Counted from the first letter of the stretch, positions 36,630 to 45,660 are shown. The stretch: DNA of 64,000 nucleotides from Janthinobacterium sp. TND4EL3 (GCF_900156175.1 NZ_FTMV01000002.1:434001-498000); one strand, 5' to 3'. Program-made: numbers and translations. The notes: generated from the sequence alone by a model not told the origin.

Positions 36630-37550
36630 TTAGCTGGCCAGCTGGCGCAATCGCTGGTCGCGCCGGTAGGCGCCCGGCTGCTCGCCCGTGACCCGCTTGA
36701 AGGCGCGCGTAAAGGCGGCGTGCGAACGGTAGCCCACCAGTTCGGCGGCCCGTTCGACGGAGACGCCGTCGTGCAGGCGCCGCGCGGCGATCTTCATGCG
36801 CAGCAGGAGCAGGAACTGGGCCGGCGAGTGGCCGCTGGCGCTGGCGAAATGCTTGCAGAAGCTGGCGCGCGACATGCACGCTGCCTTGGCCATGTTCTCG
36901 ATTGACCAGTCGTCGGCCGGGGCGTCGAGCATGCGTTCGAGCAGCGGCGAAAATGCGGGCTGGTGCAGCAGCGACAGCAGGCCAGCCGCCACCTGCTCGC
37001 CCTGCGCCACATGGCGGATCAGGTAAAAGAACAGCAGCTCGACCAGGCGCGCGATGAGCGGCGACGGCTGTTCCGGGTCGCCACCGGCCTCCGCCAGGAT
37101 CAGGTCGAATAATGCGGCAGCAGCGCTGAAGGCAGGCGCATCGCCGCGTATCAGCAGATACGGTGGAAACGAGTCGACGATCAGCGCGGAGAGGGCGCCG
37201 CGAAATTGAAAGAAGCCGCAGGCCAGCGCCGTTGCCGGCTGCTGCGTGGGCGTTTGCAGCGGCAGCATCGCTTGCGCGCTCACCGCCCGCAGCGGATCGC
37301 CGTGGGGACTGAGGAAGTGCGGCAGATCGCGCAGCAGGAAGACGCCGTCGCGTGGGCCGAGCGCGATCGGTGCCGCGCCATCGAGGTGCAGATAGCAGTG
37401 GCCATCGAGCACCAGGTGAAAGCTGCCCAGTTCCCGGCCCGCCGTGGACGCGCGCCAGCGGCCGCAGTACTGGCCCACGTGCAGCACTGCGGTGTCGAGT
37501 TGCAGGCTGCCAAGCAGCCAGCGCGCCAGTCTGTCGGTGTCAGGATGCAT
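36630..37550 (-). CDS. AraC-family transcriptional regulator with cupin sensor domain
   Basis: In this 306-residue protein the N-terminal cupin-like ligand domain (LGSFHLVLDGHCYLHLDG; ALGPRDGVFLLRDLPHFLSP) is followed by a helical linker and a C-terminal AraC double HTH: NMAKAACMSRASFCKHFASASGHSP, then RRLHDGVSVERAAELVGYRSHAAFTRAFKRVTGEQPGAYR (positions about 225-300). It matches the cupin_6-containing AraC group. It is on the same strand as and directly upstream of the AhpD/flavoenzyme/ABC genes, so it probably activates them; the effector is unknown. Confidence 0.9.
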   Translation of the reverse strand: MHPDTDRLARWLLGSLQLDTAVLHVGQYCGRWRASTAGRELGSFHLVLDGHCYLHLDGAAPIALGPRDGVFLLRDLPHFLSPHGDPLRAVSAQAMLPLQTPTQQPATALACGFFQFRGALSALIVDSFPPYLLIRGDAPAFSAAAALFDLILAEAGGDPEQPSPLIARLVELLFFYLIRHVAQGEQVAAGLLSLLHQPAFSPLLERMLDAPADDWSIENMAKAACMSRASFCKHFASASGHSPAQFLLLLRMKIAARRLHDGVSVERAAELVGYRSHAAFTRAFKRVTGEQPGAYRRDQRLRQLAS

Positions 37551-37630
37551 GGAATCGCAAGGTCAAAACCGCCATCATACGGACTCGGCGCGGCAAGGCC
37601 AACGACCGATTTCGACTAAGCATATGCAGC

Positions 37631-38470
37631 TTACCGCTTGCCGCCGTGCTGCTGGAAGGCGGGACAGTCGACCTGCAGCAGCGAGCGGTCTTCCATGCAC
37701 ACGGCCGAGAGTTTCCCGCCCCAGACGCAGCCGCTATCGAGCCCGATCAGGTGCGGCCGTAGTAGCAGTCCCAGCGCCGACCAGTGGCCGAAGACGATGG
37801 TGTCGCCGGCGCTGCGCCGGCCCGGCACGTCGAACCACGGCAGCAGGCCGGAGCCTGGCGGCGGGCTGCCGCTTTCCTTCATCTTGAAATCCATCACGCC
37901 GTCCGGCGTGCAAAAGCGCAGCCGCGTCATGGCGTTGACGATGCAGCGCAGCCGGTCGGCGCCCTGCAGGTCGTCGCGCCAGGCGCTCGGCTCGTTGCCG
38001 TACATGGTGCGCAGGAACGCCACCCAATCGTCGCCGCGCAGCATGGCGGACACCTCCTCGCTCAGGGCCAGGGCCCGGGCCGCGCTCCATTGCGGCAGCA
38101 AGCCCGCATGCACGAGCACATGGCCATTGTGTTCCAGTGCCAGTGGTCGCTGGCGCAGCCAGGTGATCAACTCCTCGCGGTCGGGTGCATCGAGGATTTC
38201 GGCGAGGGTGTCGGACGCATGCTCGGGCCGGATGCCGTTGGCCACGGCCAGCAAGTGCAAGTCGTGGTTGCCCAGGACGCTGTCTGCCAGGCCTTGCTTG
38301 GCCAGCGCATGAACATGGCGCAGGGTGGCCAGCGAGGCGGGACCACGGTTGATCAGGTCGCCAGCGAACAGGAGGCGGTACGGGCCATCCGCTGCCGTCT
38401 GGATACGCTCGATCAGTTCTTCGGTTTGTGCATGGCAGCCTTGCAGATCGCCGATAAAGTAGGTTTTCAT
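37631..38470 (-). CDS. apaH: Symmetrical bis(5'-nucleosyl)-tetraphosphatase
   Basis: ApaH hydrolyses Ap4A to two ADP and can remove Np4 caps from RNA. The 279-residue metallophosphatase has motifs [26 protein letters not shown] and [13 protein letters not shown], and C-terminal FGHWSALG and DSGCVWGG. The start at 38470 ([11 protein letters not shown]) matches the family; an in-frame ATG at 38542 would add 24 residues with no homology. It lies behind a divergent 545-bp spacer and 80 bp ahead of the AraC gene on the same strand. No ksgA or apaG is adjacent, unlike in enterics. Confidence 0.95.
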   Translation of the reverse strand: MKTYFIGDLQGCHAQTEELIERIQTAADGPYRLLFAGDLINRGPASLATLRHVHALAKQGLADSVLGNHDLHLLAVANGIRPEHASDTLAEILDAPDREELITWLRQRPLALEHNGHVLVHAGLLPQWSAARALALSEEVSAMLRGDDWVAFLRTMYGNEPSAWRDDLQGADRLRCIVNAMTRLRFCTPDGVMDFKMKESGSPPPGSGLLPWFDVPGRRSAGDTIVFGHWSALGLLLRPHLIGLDSGCVWGGKLSAVCMEDRSLLQVDCPAFQQHGGKR

Positions 38471-38729
38471 GGATGTGTCGTATTTTTCAGCAAGTGGCCG
38501 GACTGGACGGCAAACATGCCGGATGGCGGCACGCTTGCACATGGAGTCAGCATCATGCCTGAAGTTGCGCGCTTCCGGGCGGTACGGCGGGCCGCTACCT
38601 TGTATCAGCCTGGTGCTTTGGGCCTGTTATGCAAACCGCTATTGTTGATGTATCAAATGGTAAAAGCTGTCAGCAATCATGGCCTCTCTTGCTACCATGC
38701 GCCACGCTGCGACAGGTTTGCCTTGGGAG

Positions 38730-38757
38730 TTGTGCATAATGTTATATTTTATATAAT
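38730..38757 (+). promoter_or_regulatory. Candidate sigma-70 promoter
   Basis: TTGTGC (38730-38735) and a perfect TATAAT (38752-38757) are 16 bases apart, on the plus strand, about 260 bp before the glycosyltransferase ATG. This implies a long 5' leader containing the hairpin at 38828. Confidence 0.45.
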
Positions 38758-38827
38758 TTTGCTGTGCCGAGAATCCGGCAAACTGGCCGCATGTGTATTT
38801 TTTTCACACGAAGAGGTATTTTTCATT

Positions 38828-38855
38828 TGCGATACTGAATATATCGTATTTTTTT
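38828..38855 (+). terminator. Weak leader hairpin followed by seven Ts
   Basis: TGCGATA and TATCGTA pair around a 7-base loop (one G-T pair) and are followed directly by seven Ts. It lies between the candidate promoter at 38730 and the glycosyltransferase start, so it could act as an attenuator. The stem is AT-rich and not strong. Confidence 0.35.
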
Positions 38856-39015
38856 GGATATAGGCACCTGCGATTGCTTAAGCCAAAGCCCGAAATATGG
38901 ATTTGTTGCCTATTTGGGTACAATGTCATTGCACGGCAGCAGGCAGCAATTTCTCGTGGTTTTTACCTTATCGGCGCTGTTTGGTGGCTAGCCCGATTTT
39001 TTATTGATAATAAAA

Positions 39016-40110
39016 ATGTTTTCTTTTATCGTGAGCTTTGTCGCTTCCGCATTATTCACCCTGTTGATTATCAAGCAGGTGAGATTGCACAAATCGGCAC
39101 TCGACTCAGATTTTCATGGCGTGCAAAAAGTGCACTCGCATTCGGTGGCACGCATCGGCGGGCTGGCGATCTTTGTGGCAGTGCTGCTCAGTGCGTTCGT
39201 GTCGATCTGGCGCCTGCCGGTCATGACGTCTTGGATGTTGTCATTGCTGCTGTGTTCTGGCATCGCCTTTGCAGGCGGCATCATCGAGGACTTCACTGGC
39301 AAAGTCAGCCCCGTGGGACGCCTGCTGCTGACCATGGGAGGCGCGCTGCTGGCCTATTTCCTGATCGACGCGCGCATCGACCGCATTGACCTGCCCTTCT
39401 CCAGTTGGGCGATACCTTTCATCTGGCTGAGCTTGCCCATCACGGTGCTGGCCGTCGCTGGCATTGCCAATGCCATCAATATTATCGATGGCTTCAACGG
39501 CCTGGCAAGCGTGGTATCGATCTGCATGTTCCTATCGCTTGCCTATGTGGGTTTGCAAGTGAACGATTCCTTTATCCTGGTGTCCGCCTTGCTGGTGGCG
39601 GGCGCCGTGACCGGATTTCTGATCTGGAACTATCCGGTCGGTCTGATTTTCCTGGGCGATGGCGGCGCCTATTTTATCGGCTTCATGCTTGGTGAACTGA
39701 CCTTGCTGCTGGTGATGCGTAATCCGGAAGTGTCGACCTGGTATGCCGTGCTGCTGCTGATTTACCCCGCCTTTGAAACCCTGTTTTCCGCCTATCGGCG
39801 TGCATTCATACAAGGAAAGTCGCCCGTGATGCCTGACGGCATACACCTGCACAGCCTGATTTTCCGACGTATCGTGCAGTGGACCGTGGGACGCAAGGAA
39901 GCCAGAGCGCTGATGCGCCGCAATTCGATGACCTCGCCCTATCTGTGGCTGTTTTCTCTGACGGCCGTGATCCCCGCGACCTTGCTTTGGCGCCATACCT
40001 GTTTATTGATTTTCTGTTCGTTTTTATTCATGGCGTCGTATGTCTGGTTATATTTCCGCATCATCCGATTCAAATCGCCACGCTGGATGATTATGAATAA
40101 GAAGAAATAA
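39016..40110 (+). CDS. Polyprenyl-phosphate sugar-1-phosphate transferase (WecA/MraY family, GT4)
   Basis: This polytopic membrane enzyme of 364 residues and about ten helices should transfer a sugar-1-phosphate to undecaprenyl phosphate, starting a glycan. Motifs are HSHSVARIGGLAIF, the Asp-containing cytoplasmic loop GGIIEDFTGKVSP, NAINIIDGFNGLA (catalytic Asp region), FLGDGGAYFIGFMLG, and GIHLHSLIFRR, a variant of the HIHH motif. The ATG at 39016 is preferred over an earlier TTG. It starts with the N-terminal helix FIVSFVASALFTLLII. It stands alone, AT-richer than its neighbours, with no polysaccharide cluster attached. Confidence 0.87.
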   Translation: MFSFIVSFVASALFTLLIIKQVRLHKSALDSDFHGVQKVHSHSVARIGGLAIFVAVLLSAFVSIWRLPVMTSWMLSLLLCSGIAFAGGIIEDFTGKVSPVGRLLLTMGGALLAYFLIDARIDRIDLPFSSWAIPFIWLSLPITVLAVAGIANAINIIDGFNGLASVVSICMFLSLAYVGLQVNDSFILVSALLVAGAVTGFLIWNYPVGLIFLGDGGAYFIGFMLGELTLLLVMRNPEVSTWYAVLLLIYPAFETLFSAYRRAFIQGKSPVMPDGIHLHSLIFRRIVQWTVGRKEARALMRRNSMTSPYLWLFSLTAVIPATLLWRHTCLLIFCSFLFMASYVWLYFRIIRFKSPRWMIMNKKK

Positions 40111-40165
40111 TAAGTGTGGTGTATATTGCATGGTTTTTAATCCATATTATTAAAGAAGGCACGGT

Positions 40166-40474
40166 ATGAATTTATCAGCACTGACAATGGAAGAATTGCG
40201 CAATTTGCAGGACAAGGTCCAGCGCGAATTGATTGGTCGCGGGCGTGAGGATATGGACAAGGCGCGTGAGCAGATCATGGCCATTGCGCAGCAGGCCGGC
40301 ATCCCGCTGAAGCAGCTGATACTGGAAGGCTTGCACCCGCGCAGGGGCAAGGTGGCGGTGCAATATCGCCATCCGGAGAATGCGGGAGAGCAATGGACCG
40401 GCCGCGGCCGTCAGCCGCTGTGGGTCAAGAAGTGGCTTGAATCAGGCAAGGCCATCGATCTGCTGCGCGTATAA
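40166..40474 (+). CDS. H-NS family nucleoid protein
   Basis: This small DNA-binding protein has 102 residues. The N-terminal coiled-coil oligomerisation helix (LTMEELRNLQDKVQRELIGRG) is followed by a linker and the C-terminal DNA-binding motif WTGRGRQPLWVKKWLESGK at about 80-98; the GRGR core is intact. The family silences AT-rich genes, often horizontally acquired ones. The spacer before it (55 bp) is AT-rich with a GAAGG site ahead of the ATG. It lies directly after the AT-rich glycosyltransferase gene. Confidence 0.93.
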   Translation: MNLSALTMEELRNLQDKVQRELIGRGREDMDKAREQIMAIAQQAGIPLKQLILEGLHPRRGKVAVQYRHPENAGEQWTGRGRQPLWVKKWLESGKAIDLLRV

Positions 40475-40567
40475 TTCGGTATGCCTTGGCTCAGCGGCAG
40501 TTTTTTACCTGCCTGCCAGCGCAGATATCTATTCAGTTAGCGATTCATTTTCCTTACGTCCAATACC

Positions 40568-41950
40568 ATGCTGCCTCTGTCATCCACGATCTTCAAAGCC
40601 TACGATATTCGCGGCATCATCGCCAAAACCCTCGATGCCAGCGTGGCCCACAAGATCGGTCAGGCATTTGGCCAGGCCGCCCTGGCCAAGGGCGAGCAGC
40701 GGGTCGTGATCGGCCGGGACGGCCGCCTGTCCGGACCTGAATTGACGGCGGCGCTGGCGCAGGGCTTGCAGGCGGCAGGTGTCGACGTGATCGACCTGGG
40801 GGTGGTGGCCACCCCGATGGTTTATTTCGGCACGAATGTGCTCGATACGCGCTCCGGCATCATGGTCACGGGCAGCCACAATCCACCCGACTACAACGGC
40901 TTCAAGATGGTGCTGGCTGGCGAAGCGATCCATGGCGAAGCCATCCAGGCGCTGTACCACAGCATCGTCGCGCACGACGGCAGCGCCAGCGCCAAGCCGG
41001 GCAGCTACGCCACGCATGATATCCGCGCTGCCTACCTGGAGCGCATCCTGGGCGACGTCAAGCTGACGCGCCCGATCAAGATCGCCGTCGATTGCGGCAA
41101 TGGCGTGGCCGGCGCATTCGCGGGCGACCTGTTCCGCGGCATGGGCTGCGAAGTCATCGAACTGTTCTGCGAAGTCGATGGCAACTTCCCGAACCACCAT
41201 CCGGATCCGGCGCATCCGGAAAACCTGCAAGACCTGATCCGCTGCCTGGCCGAGACGGATGCCGAAATCGGCATCGCCTTCGACGGCGACGGCGACCGTC
41301 TGGGCGTGGTCACCAAGGATGGCCAGATCATCTACCCTGACCGCCAGATGATGCTGTTCGCGGCCGACGTGCTGACCCGCCACCCTGGCGCGCAGATCTT
41401 GTACGACGTGAAATGCACGCGCCACCTGGCGCCGTGGATCAGCAAGCATGGCGGCATGCCGCTGATGTACAAGACGGGCCACTCGCTGGTGAAAGCCAAG
41501 CTGCGCGAGACGGGGGCGCCGCTGGGCGGCGAAATGAGCGGCCATATCTTCTTCAAGGACCGCTGGTACGGTTTCGACGACGGCCTGTATTCTGGCGCGC
41601 GCCTGCTGGAAATCCTCACGCGTTCGGCTGATCCTTCTGCCCTGCTGAACTCCCTGCCGCAGTCCGACAGCACGCCGGAACTGCACCTGGAACTGAAGGA
41701 AGGCGAGAACGTCGCGCTGATGGACATGCTGCGCCGCGACGCCGTTTTTCCCGGCAATGAACAGATCATCACCATCGACGGCTTGCGCGTGGAATACGCG
41801 GACGGTTTCGGCCTGGCACGCTCGTCGAATACCACGCCGGTAGTCGTCATGCGCTTCGAGGCGGAAACGCCGGCAGCCCTGACGCGCATCCAGGGACAGT
41901 TCAAGAGCGTGATCCTGGCGGCCAAGCCAGACGCCATTCTGCCGTTCTGA
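40568..41950 (+). CDS. algC: Phosphomannomutase/phosphoglucomutase
   Basis: This enzyme interconverts hexose-6-phosphate and hexose-1-phosphate (mannose or glucose) for LPS and exopolysaccharide precursors. It is an alpha-D-phosphohexomutase of 460 residues, like Pseudomonas AlgC. The phosphoserine is S103 in VTGSHNPPDYNG, the metal loop is FDGDGDRLG near 240, and the sugar-binding GGEMSGHIFF is near 322. The phosphate-binding C-terminus (LARSSNTTPVVVMRFE) is complete. waaC starts 4 bp after its stop, linking sugar supply to core assembly. Confidence 0.93.
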   Translation: MLPLSSTIFKAYDIRGIIAKTLDASVAHKIGQAFGQAALAKGEQRVVIGRDGRLSGPELTAALAQGLQAAGVDVIDLGVVATPMVYFGTNVLDTRSGIMVTGSHNPPDYNGFKMVLAGEAIHGEAIQALYHSIVAHDGSASAKPGSYATHDIRAAYLERILGDVKLTRPIKIAVDCGNGVAGAFAGDLFRGMGCEVIELFCEVDGNFPNHHPDPAHPENLQDLIRCLAETDAEIGIAFDGDGDRLGVVTKDGQIIYPDRQMMLFAADVLTRHPGAQILYDVKCTRHLAPWISKHGGMPLMYKTGHSLVKAKLRETGAPLGGEMSGHIFFKDRWYGFDDGLYSGARLLEILTRSADPSALLNSLPQSDSTPELHLELKEGENVALMDMLRRDAVFPGNEQIITIDGLRVEYADGFGLARSSNTTPVVVMRFEAETPAALTRIQGQFKSVILAAKPDAILPF

Positions 41951-41954
41951 CAGC

Positions 41955-42977
41955 ATGGCCGCTCAACCAGGCGCACAGGCGCCCTTGAAAATATTGCTGG
42001 TGCGGGTGTCCTCGCTGGGCGACGTGCTGCATAACCTGCCGATGGTGGCGGATATCGCCCGCCACTATCCGGACGCGACCATCGACTGGGTGGTCGAAGA
42101 GGGTTACACCAGCCTGGTGCGCCTGAACCCGCGCGTGGGGACTATCTTTCCGTTCGCGCTGCGGCGCTGGCGCAAGAGCCTGGGCAAGAAGGAGACGCGC
42201 GCGGAAATCGCCGCCTTCTTCCGCAGCCTGCGCCAGACGCGCTACGATTATGTATTCGATACCCAGGGCTTGCTCAAGACGGGCATCATCATGGGCGCCG
42301 CGCGCCTGGCGCCTGGCGGACAGAAGATCGGTCTGGCCAACGGCAGCGAAGGCTCCGGTTACGAAGGCGTCTCGCGCCTCTTCCACACCAAAAGCATTCC
42401 GCTAGACCCGCGCACGCACGCGGTAGCGCGCGGCCGCCTGGTGGCTGCCGCCGCACTGGGCTACGAGGTCGACACGCCGGCCGATTTCGGCTTGCCGGAA
42501 GTCTCCGGCAGCGAACCGCGCCCGGACTGGATGGGCGAGGCTCCCTACTGCGTGTATTTCCACGGCACGGCGCGCGACGCCAAGAAATGGGCGCCGCAGA
42601 ACTGGATCGCCCTCGGCCACGCGCTCGCGCCCATGCCGATTTTGCTGCCCTGGGGTTCGCCCAGGGAAAAGGCGGAAGCCGAACAGCTGGCGGCCGGCCT
42701 GCCGAATGCGCGCGTGCTGCCGAAACTGTCGATGGGTGATGCCACCCTGCTGGCGCGTCATGCGGCGCTGGTGATCGGCGTCGATACGGGCCTGACGCAC
42801 ATCGCGGCCGCCTTTGTGCGACCGACAGTGGAAATCTATGCCGACTCGCCACTGTGGAAAACGGAAGGCAACTGGTCGCCGAAAATCATCAATCTGGGCG
42901 ACAAAGGCGCGCCGCCCGGCGTGCCGGAAGTGCTGGCCGCTGCACGTCGCCTGCTGGCGGACTATCCTCCCGCCTGA
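41955..42977 (+). CDS. waaC: Lipopolysaccharide heptosyltransferase I
   Basis: WaaC adds the first L-glycero-D-manno-heptose to Kdo2-lipid A on the cytoplasmic face of the inner membrane. The 340-residue GT9 protein has N-terminal ILLVRVSSLGDVLHNLP (nucleotide-sugar enzyme signature), VFDTQGLLKTG, and C-terminal VIGVDTGLTHIAAAF and PTVEIYADSPLWKTEGNW. It lies between algC and waaA. GmhB, which makes the heptose donor precursor, is also in this window at 47.5 kb. Confidence 0.95.
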   Translation: MAAQPGAQAPLKILLVRVSSLGDVLHNLPMVADIARHYPDATIDWVVEEGYTSLVRLNPRVGTIFPFALRRWRKSLGKKETRAEIAAFFRSLRQTRYDYVFDTQGLLKTGIIMGAARLAPGGQKIGLANGSEGSGYEGVSRLFHTKSIPLDPRTHAVARGRLVAAAALGYEVDTPADFGLPEVSGSEPRPDWMGEAPYCVYFHGTARDAKKWAPQNWIALGHALAPMPILLPWGSPREKAEAEQLAAGLPNARVLPKLSMGDATLLARHAALVIGVDTGLTHIAAAFVRPTVEIYADSPLWKTEGNWSPKIINLGDKGAPPGVPEVLAAARRLLADYPPA

Positions 42978-42995
42978 CTTTAACCTTCAACAATC

Positions 42996-44270
42996 ATGCG
43001 ACTTCTTTATACTCTTGCCTGGTGGCTGGCCTTGCCCCTGGTGCTGGCGCGGCTGTGGCTGCGCGGACGCCAGGAACCTGGCTACCGCCAGCACTGGGGC
43101 GAGCGCCTGGGATTTTACGGGCGCCAGCCGGCACCTGCTGCGGGCACCATCTGGCTGCACGCCGTCTCCGTCGGCGAAACCCGCGCGGCCGAGCCGCTGA
43201 TCGATGCGCTGCTGGCAGCCTGGCCAGCGTGCCGCATCGTCCTCACGCACATGACGCCCACGGGGCGAGCCACGGGCAAGGCGCTGTTCGCCAAACACGG
43301 CGCACGCCTCGTGCAAAGCTATCTGCCGTACGACACGGGCGCCATGCCAGCCCGTTTCATCCGCCACTTTGCGCCGCGCATCTGCATCCTGATGGAGACG
43401 GAAGTGTGGCCGAATCTGATACATCAATGCAATCGCTACAAGGTGCCGGTGGTGCTGGCCAACGCGCGCTTGTCGCAGCGTTCGCTGGGCAAGGCGCAGC
43501 GCCTGGGCAAACTCATAGCCGACGCGGCGCGCGGCATCACCCTGGTGGCGGCGCAGACGCAGGATGACGCCGATCGCGTGCGCCAGCTCGGCGTGCGGGA
43601 CGTGGTCGTCACGGGCAGCATCAAATTCGACGTCGTCGTGCCCGAGGCGGCGCTGGCGACGGGGGCGGCGCTGCGCGCGGCCATCGGTGCGCGCCCCGTG
43701 CTGCTGTGCGCCAGCACGCGCGAAGGCGAGGAGCAGCTGATCCTCGATGCGTATATCCGCGCCAGCTTGCCCGCGCATGCACTGCTGCTGATCGTGCCGC
43801 GCCATCCGCAGCGCTTCGATGAGGTGGAAAAACTGATCGCGGCGCAAAGCCTGGCCGTGCAGCGCAGGTCCGGCCTGGGGCAGGACGATGCCGTGGCGCA
43901 GGGCACGCAAGTGCTGTTGGGCGACTCGATGGGCGAGATGTTTGCGTACTACGCTGCCTGCGATTGCGCCTTCGTCGGCGGCAGCCTGCTGCCGCTGGGC
44001 GGGCAAAACCTGATCGAGCCGGCGGCCCTGGGCAAGCCCGTGCTGATCGGCCCCCACACCTTCAACTTTGCGCTGGTGACCGAGCAGGCGATTGCCGCCG
44101 GCGGCGCCGCGCTGGTGGCGGATGCCGACGCGCTGATGGCGCAGGCGTCGGCGCTGCTGCAGGATCCCGCGCGCCTGGCGTCGATGGGAGAAAAAGCGCT
44201 GGCGTTTGCCAGTCAGCACCGGGGCGCCACGCCGCGCACGATCGCGGCAATCAAACCCCTGCTGCCATAG
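42996..44270 (+). CDS. waaA: 3-deoxy-D-manno-octulosonic acid transferase
   Basis: WaaA transfers Kdo from CMP-Kdo to lipid A precursor. The 424 residues have one N-terminal membrane anchor (LLYTLAWWLALPLVLARLWL) and the GT30 signature: LHAVSVGETRAAEPLIDAL, LMETEVWPNLIHQC, VTGSIKFD and GGSLLPLGGQNLIEPAALGKPV. It ends the algC-waaC-waaA run and converges on the HEAT-like gene with one base between the stops, so no terminator fits in between. Confidence 0.96.
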   Translation: MRLLYTLAWWLALPLVLARLWLRGRQEPGYRQHWGERLGFYGRQPAPAAGTIWLHAVSVGETRAAEPLIDALLAAWPACRIVLTHMTPTGRATGKALFAKHGARLVQSYLPYDTGAMPARFIRHFAPRICILMETEVWPNLIHQCNRYKVPVVLANARLSQRSLGKAQRLGKLIADAARGITLVAAQTQDDADRVRQLGVRDVVVTGSIKFDVVVPEAALATGAALRAAIGARPVLLCASTREGEEQLILDAYIRASLPAHALLLIVPRHPQRFDEVEKLIAAQSLAVQRRSGLGQDDAVAQGTQVLLGDSMGEMFAYYAACDCAFVGGSLLPLGGQNLIEPAALGKPVLIGPHTFNFALVTEQAIAAGGAALVADADALMAQASALLQDPARLASMGEKALAFASQHRGATPRTIAAIKPLLP

Positions 44271-44271
44271 T

Positions 44272-45660
44272 TTAATGCTGCAGTGTCCTGGCAGGAGTTA
44301 GCTGATGGTGTGTCAGTTCAAGCGTGAGTAATCTGCTGTGCTCGTCATGCACTGTCAACAGCGCGAACAACGCCGCTTGCGCGCACTCCTGTGACAGAAG
44401 GTCGTGCTGTTGACCATCCGGTTTAGCGGTATCGCGATGAGAGTCCCTGATCCAGCGCAGCAGTTCATGGTGCAGGCGGGTATGAGACGGCCTGTGTGGT
44501 GCGTGTGCCATAGCCAGGTGCGCGATGGTCGAGAGCCATTGCCACTTGTTGGCGGAAGCGTAGCGCAGTAGCAGATCATGGTCACCCCTTGCTTCCAGCA
44601 AGGGATGTAGCGTAGCGAAGGGAATGAACGCGCCCTGGTGAGATACCATTTTCCAGGCAAGTTTCTGCATGCCGGGCGCCGCATCGCCTGCCGCTTGCAG
44701 GGCGATCGCATCTTTATCGGATGGCGCGACCTTGAACCACGCGGTATAGGCCGCCAGGCGCACGGAGGGCAGTTTTGACTGCGTAAAAGTGTGAATCAGC
44801 TCCAGATCTTCTGGCTTGCGCAGGCTGCCCAGCGAGAGCAGACTGACACGAGTGGCTTGTGTGCTCGATCCCGGACTGGTCAGAATGGCGCGGTAGCTGA
44901 TGCGTGCCTCCTCTCCCATTGTCTGAAGGCAGGCGACAGCCAGGTAGCGTACCGACGCTTGGGCATCAAGCAGGGACGCTTGCGCAAGTGTACGCATATC
45001 CTGGCCTCCAGGCGCTTGCGTCAGGGACAATAACGCACTGGTACGTATCCGGCCGAAAGGCGACGACATCGCCTTGAGATATAGCGCCGTTTGTACCTCT
45101 GGTGCGGTGCTGGCGCATAGCCGTAGTGCTTGCGTTGCCAGCACCGTATCTCCGCGCGTGGCCAGCGCCATGCCGATGTATTGCGCGGGATCACCCAGAC
45201 CATGCTGGTGGAGCATGTAGAAGCAGCTCCTGGCGACATGGACGTTCTTGCCACAGACGCCATCGAGCAAGTCTTGCACGTTCAGCAGTTCAAGTATGCT
45301 GTCTTCAAAGTGCTGCAGCCAGTCCGCATGGTCGCTCCTGCTCATTTCGCGCAGGCGCAGAACTTTCGGCAGTATCTGCAATAACTGGGGAGCTGGTGTC
45401 AGTGGCAAGAGGCGCTGCATGGTGGCACGTGCTGCATGGCGCACGGCCGGCACCCAGTCATTCAGGCGCACGACGACCAAGGGCAGCAGGTCCGTCCTGT
45501 CCAGAGCAGCGCAGCGTTCCAGCGCGGCTTGCCGTTCATAGCCGGAATAATGGCATAGCTCACCTTCCAGCGAAGACTGGTCATGGGGCGCTCCAGGCAA
45601 TAACTGGTTTGCTGGCACGGTAGCTGTCTTGGCACCAAACAGCATCTTGAAAATATTCAT
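44272..45660 (-). CDS. HEAT-like repeat protein of unknown function
   Basis: This is a soluble helical protein of 462 residues from the ATG at 45660; an upstream in-frame ATG would add 15. The sequence shows repeated helix pairs of about 30-40 residues (VRHAARATMQRLLP; VATQALRLCAS-type; VRYLAVACLQTMGEE; VRLAAYTAWFKVAP), the pattern of HEAT/ARM scaffold proteins. I see no signal peptide, membrane helix or catalytic motif and do not recognise a family. Base composition is visibly less GC-rich than its neighbours, suggesting later acquisition. It is last on its strand, 64 bp behind the metalloprotease gene. Confidence 0.75.
   Translation of the reverse strand: MNIFKMLFGAKTATVPANQLLPGAPHDQSSLEGELCHYSGYERQAALERCAALDRTDLLPLVVVRLNDWVPAVRHAARATMQRLLPLTPAPQLLQILPKVLRLREMSRSDHADWLQHFEDSILELLNVQDLLDGVCGKNVHVARSCFYMLHQHGLGDPAQYIGMALATRGDTVLATQALRLCASTAPEVQTALYLKAMSSPFGRIRTSALLSLTQAPGGQDMRTLAQASLLDAQASVRYLAVACLQTMGEEARISYRAILTSPGSSTQATRVSLLSLGSLRKPEDLELIHTFTQSKLPSVRLAAYTAWFKVAPSDKDAIALQAAGDAAPGMQKLAWKMVSHQGAFIPFATLHPLLEARGDHDLLLRYASANKWQWLSTIAHLAMAHAPHRPSHTRLHHELLRWIRDSHRDTAKPDGQQHDLLSQECAQAALFALLTVHDEHSRLLTLELTHHQLTPARTLQH

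Larger units (their letters stand above)
38471..39015. other. AT-rich intergenic region upstream of the glycosyltransferase
   Basis: I see no convincing gene in these 545 bp. The first third resembles surrounding GC-rich DNA; from about 38590 it becomes increasingly AT-rich with many A and T runs (38740-38860, 38990-39015). It must hold the apaH promoter and that of the transferase. A promoter and a hairpin with T run are listed separately. Such DNA is a typical H-NS target, and an H-NS gene lies 1.1 kb away. Confidence 0.6.
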
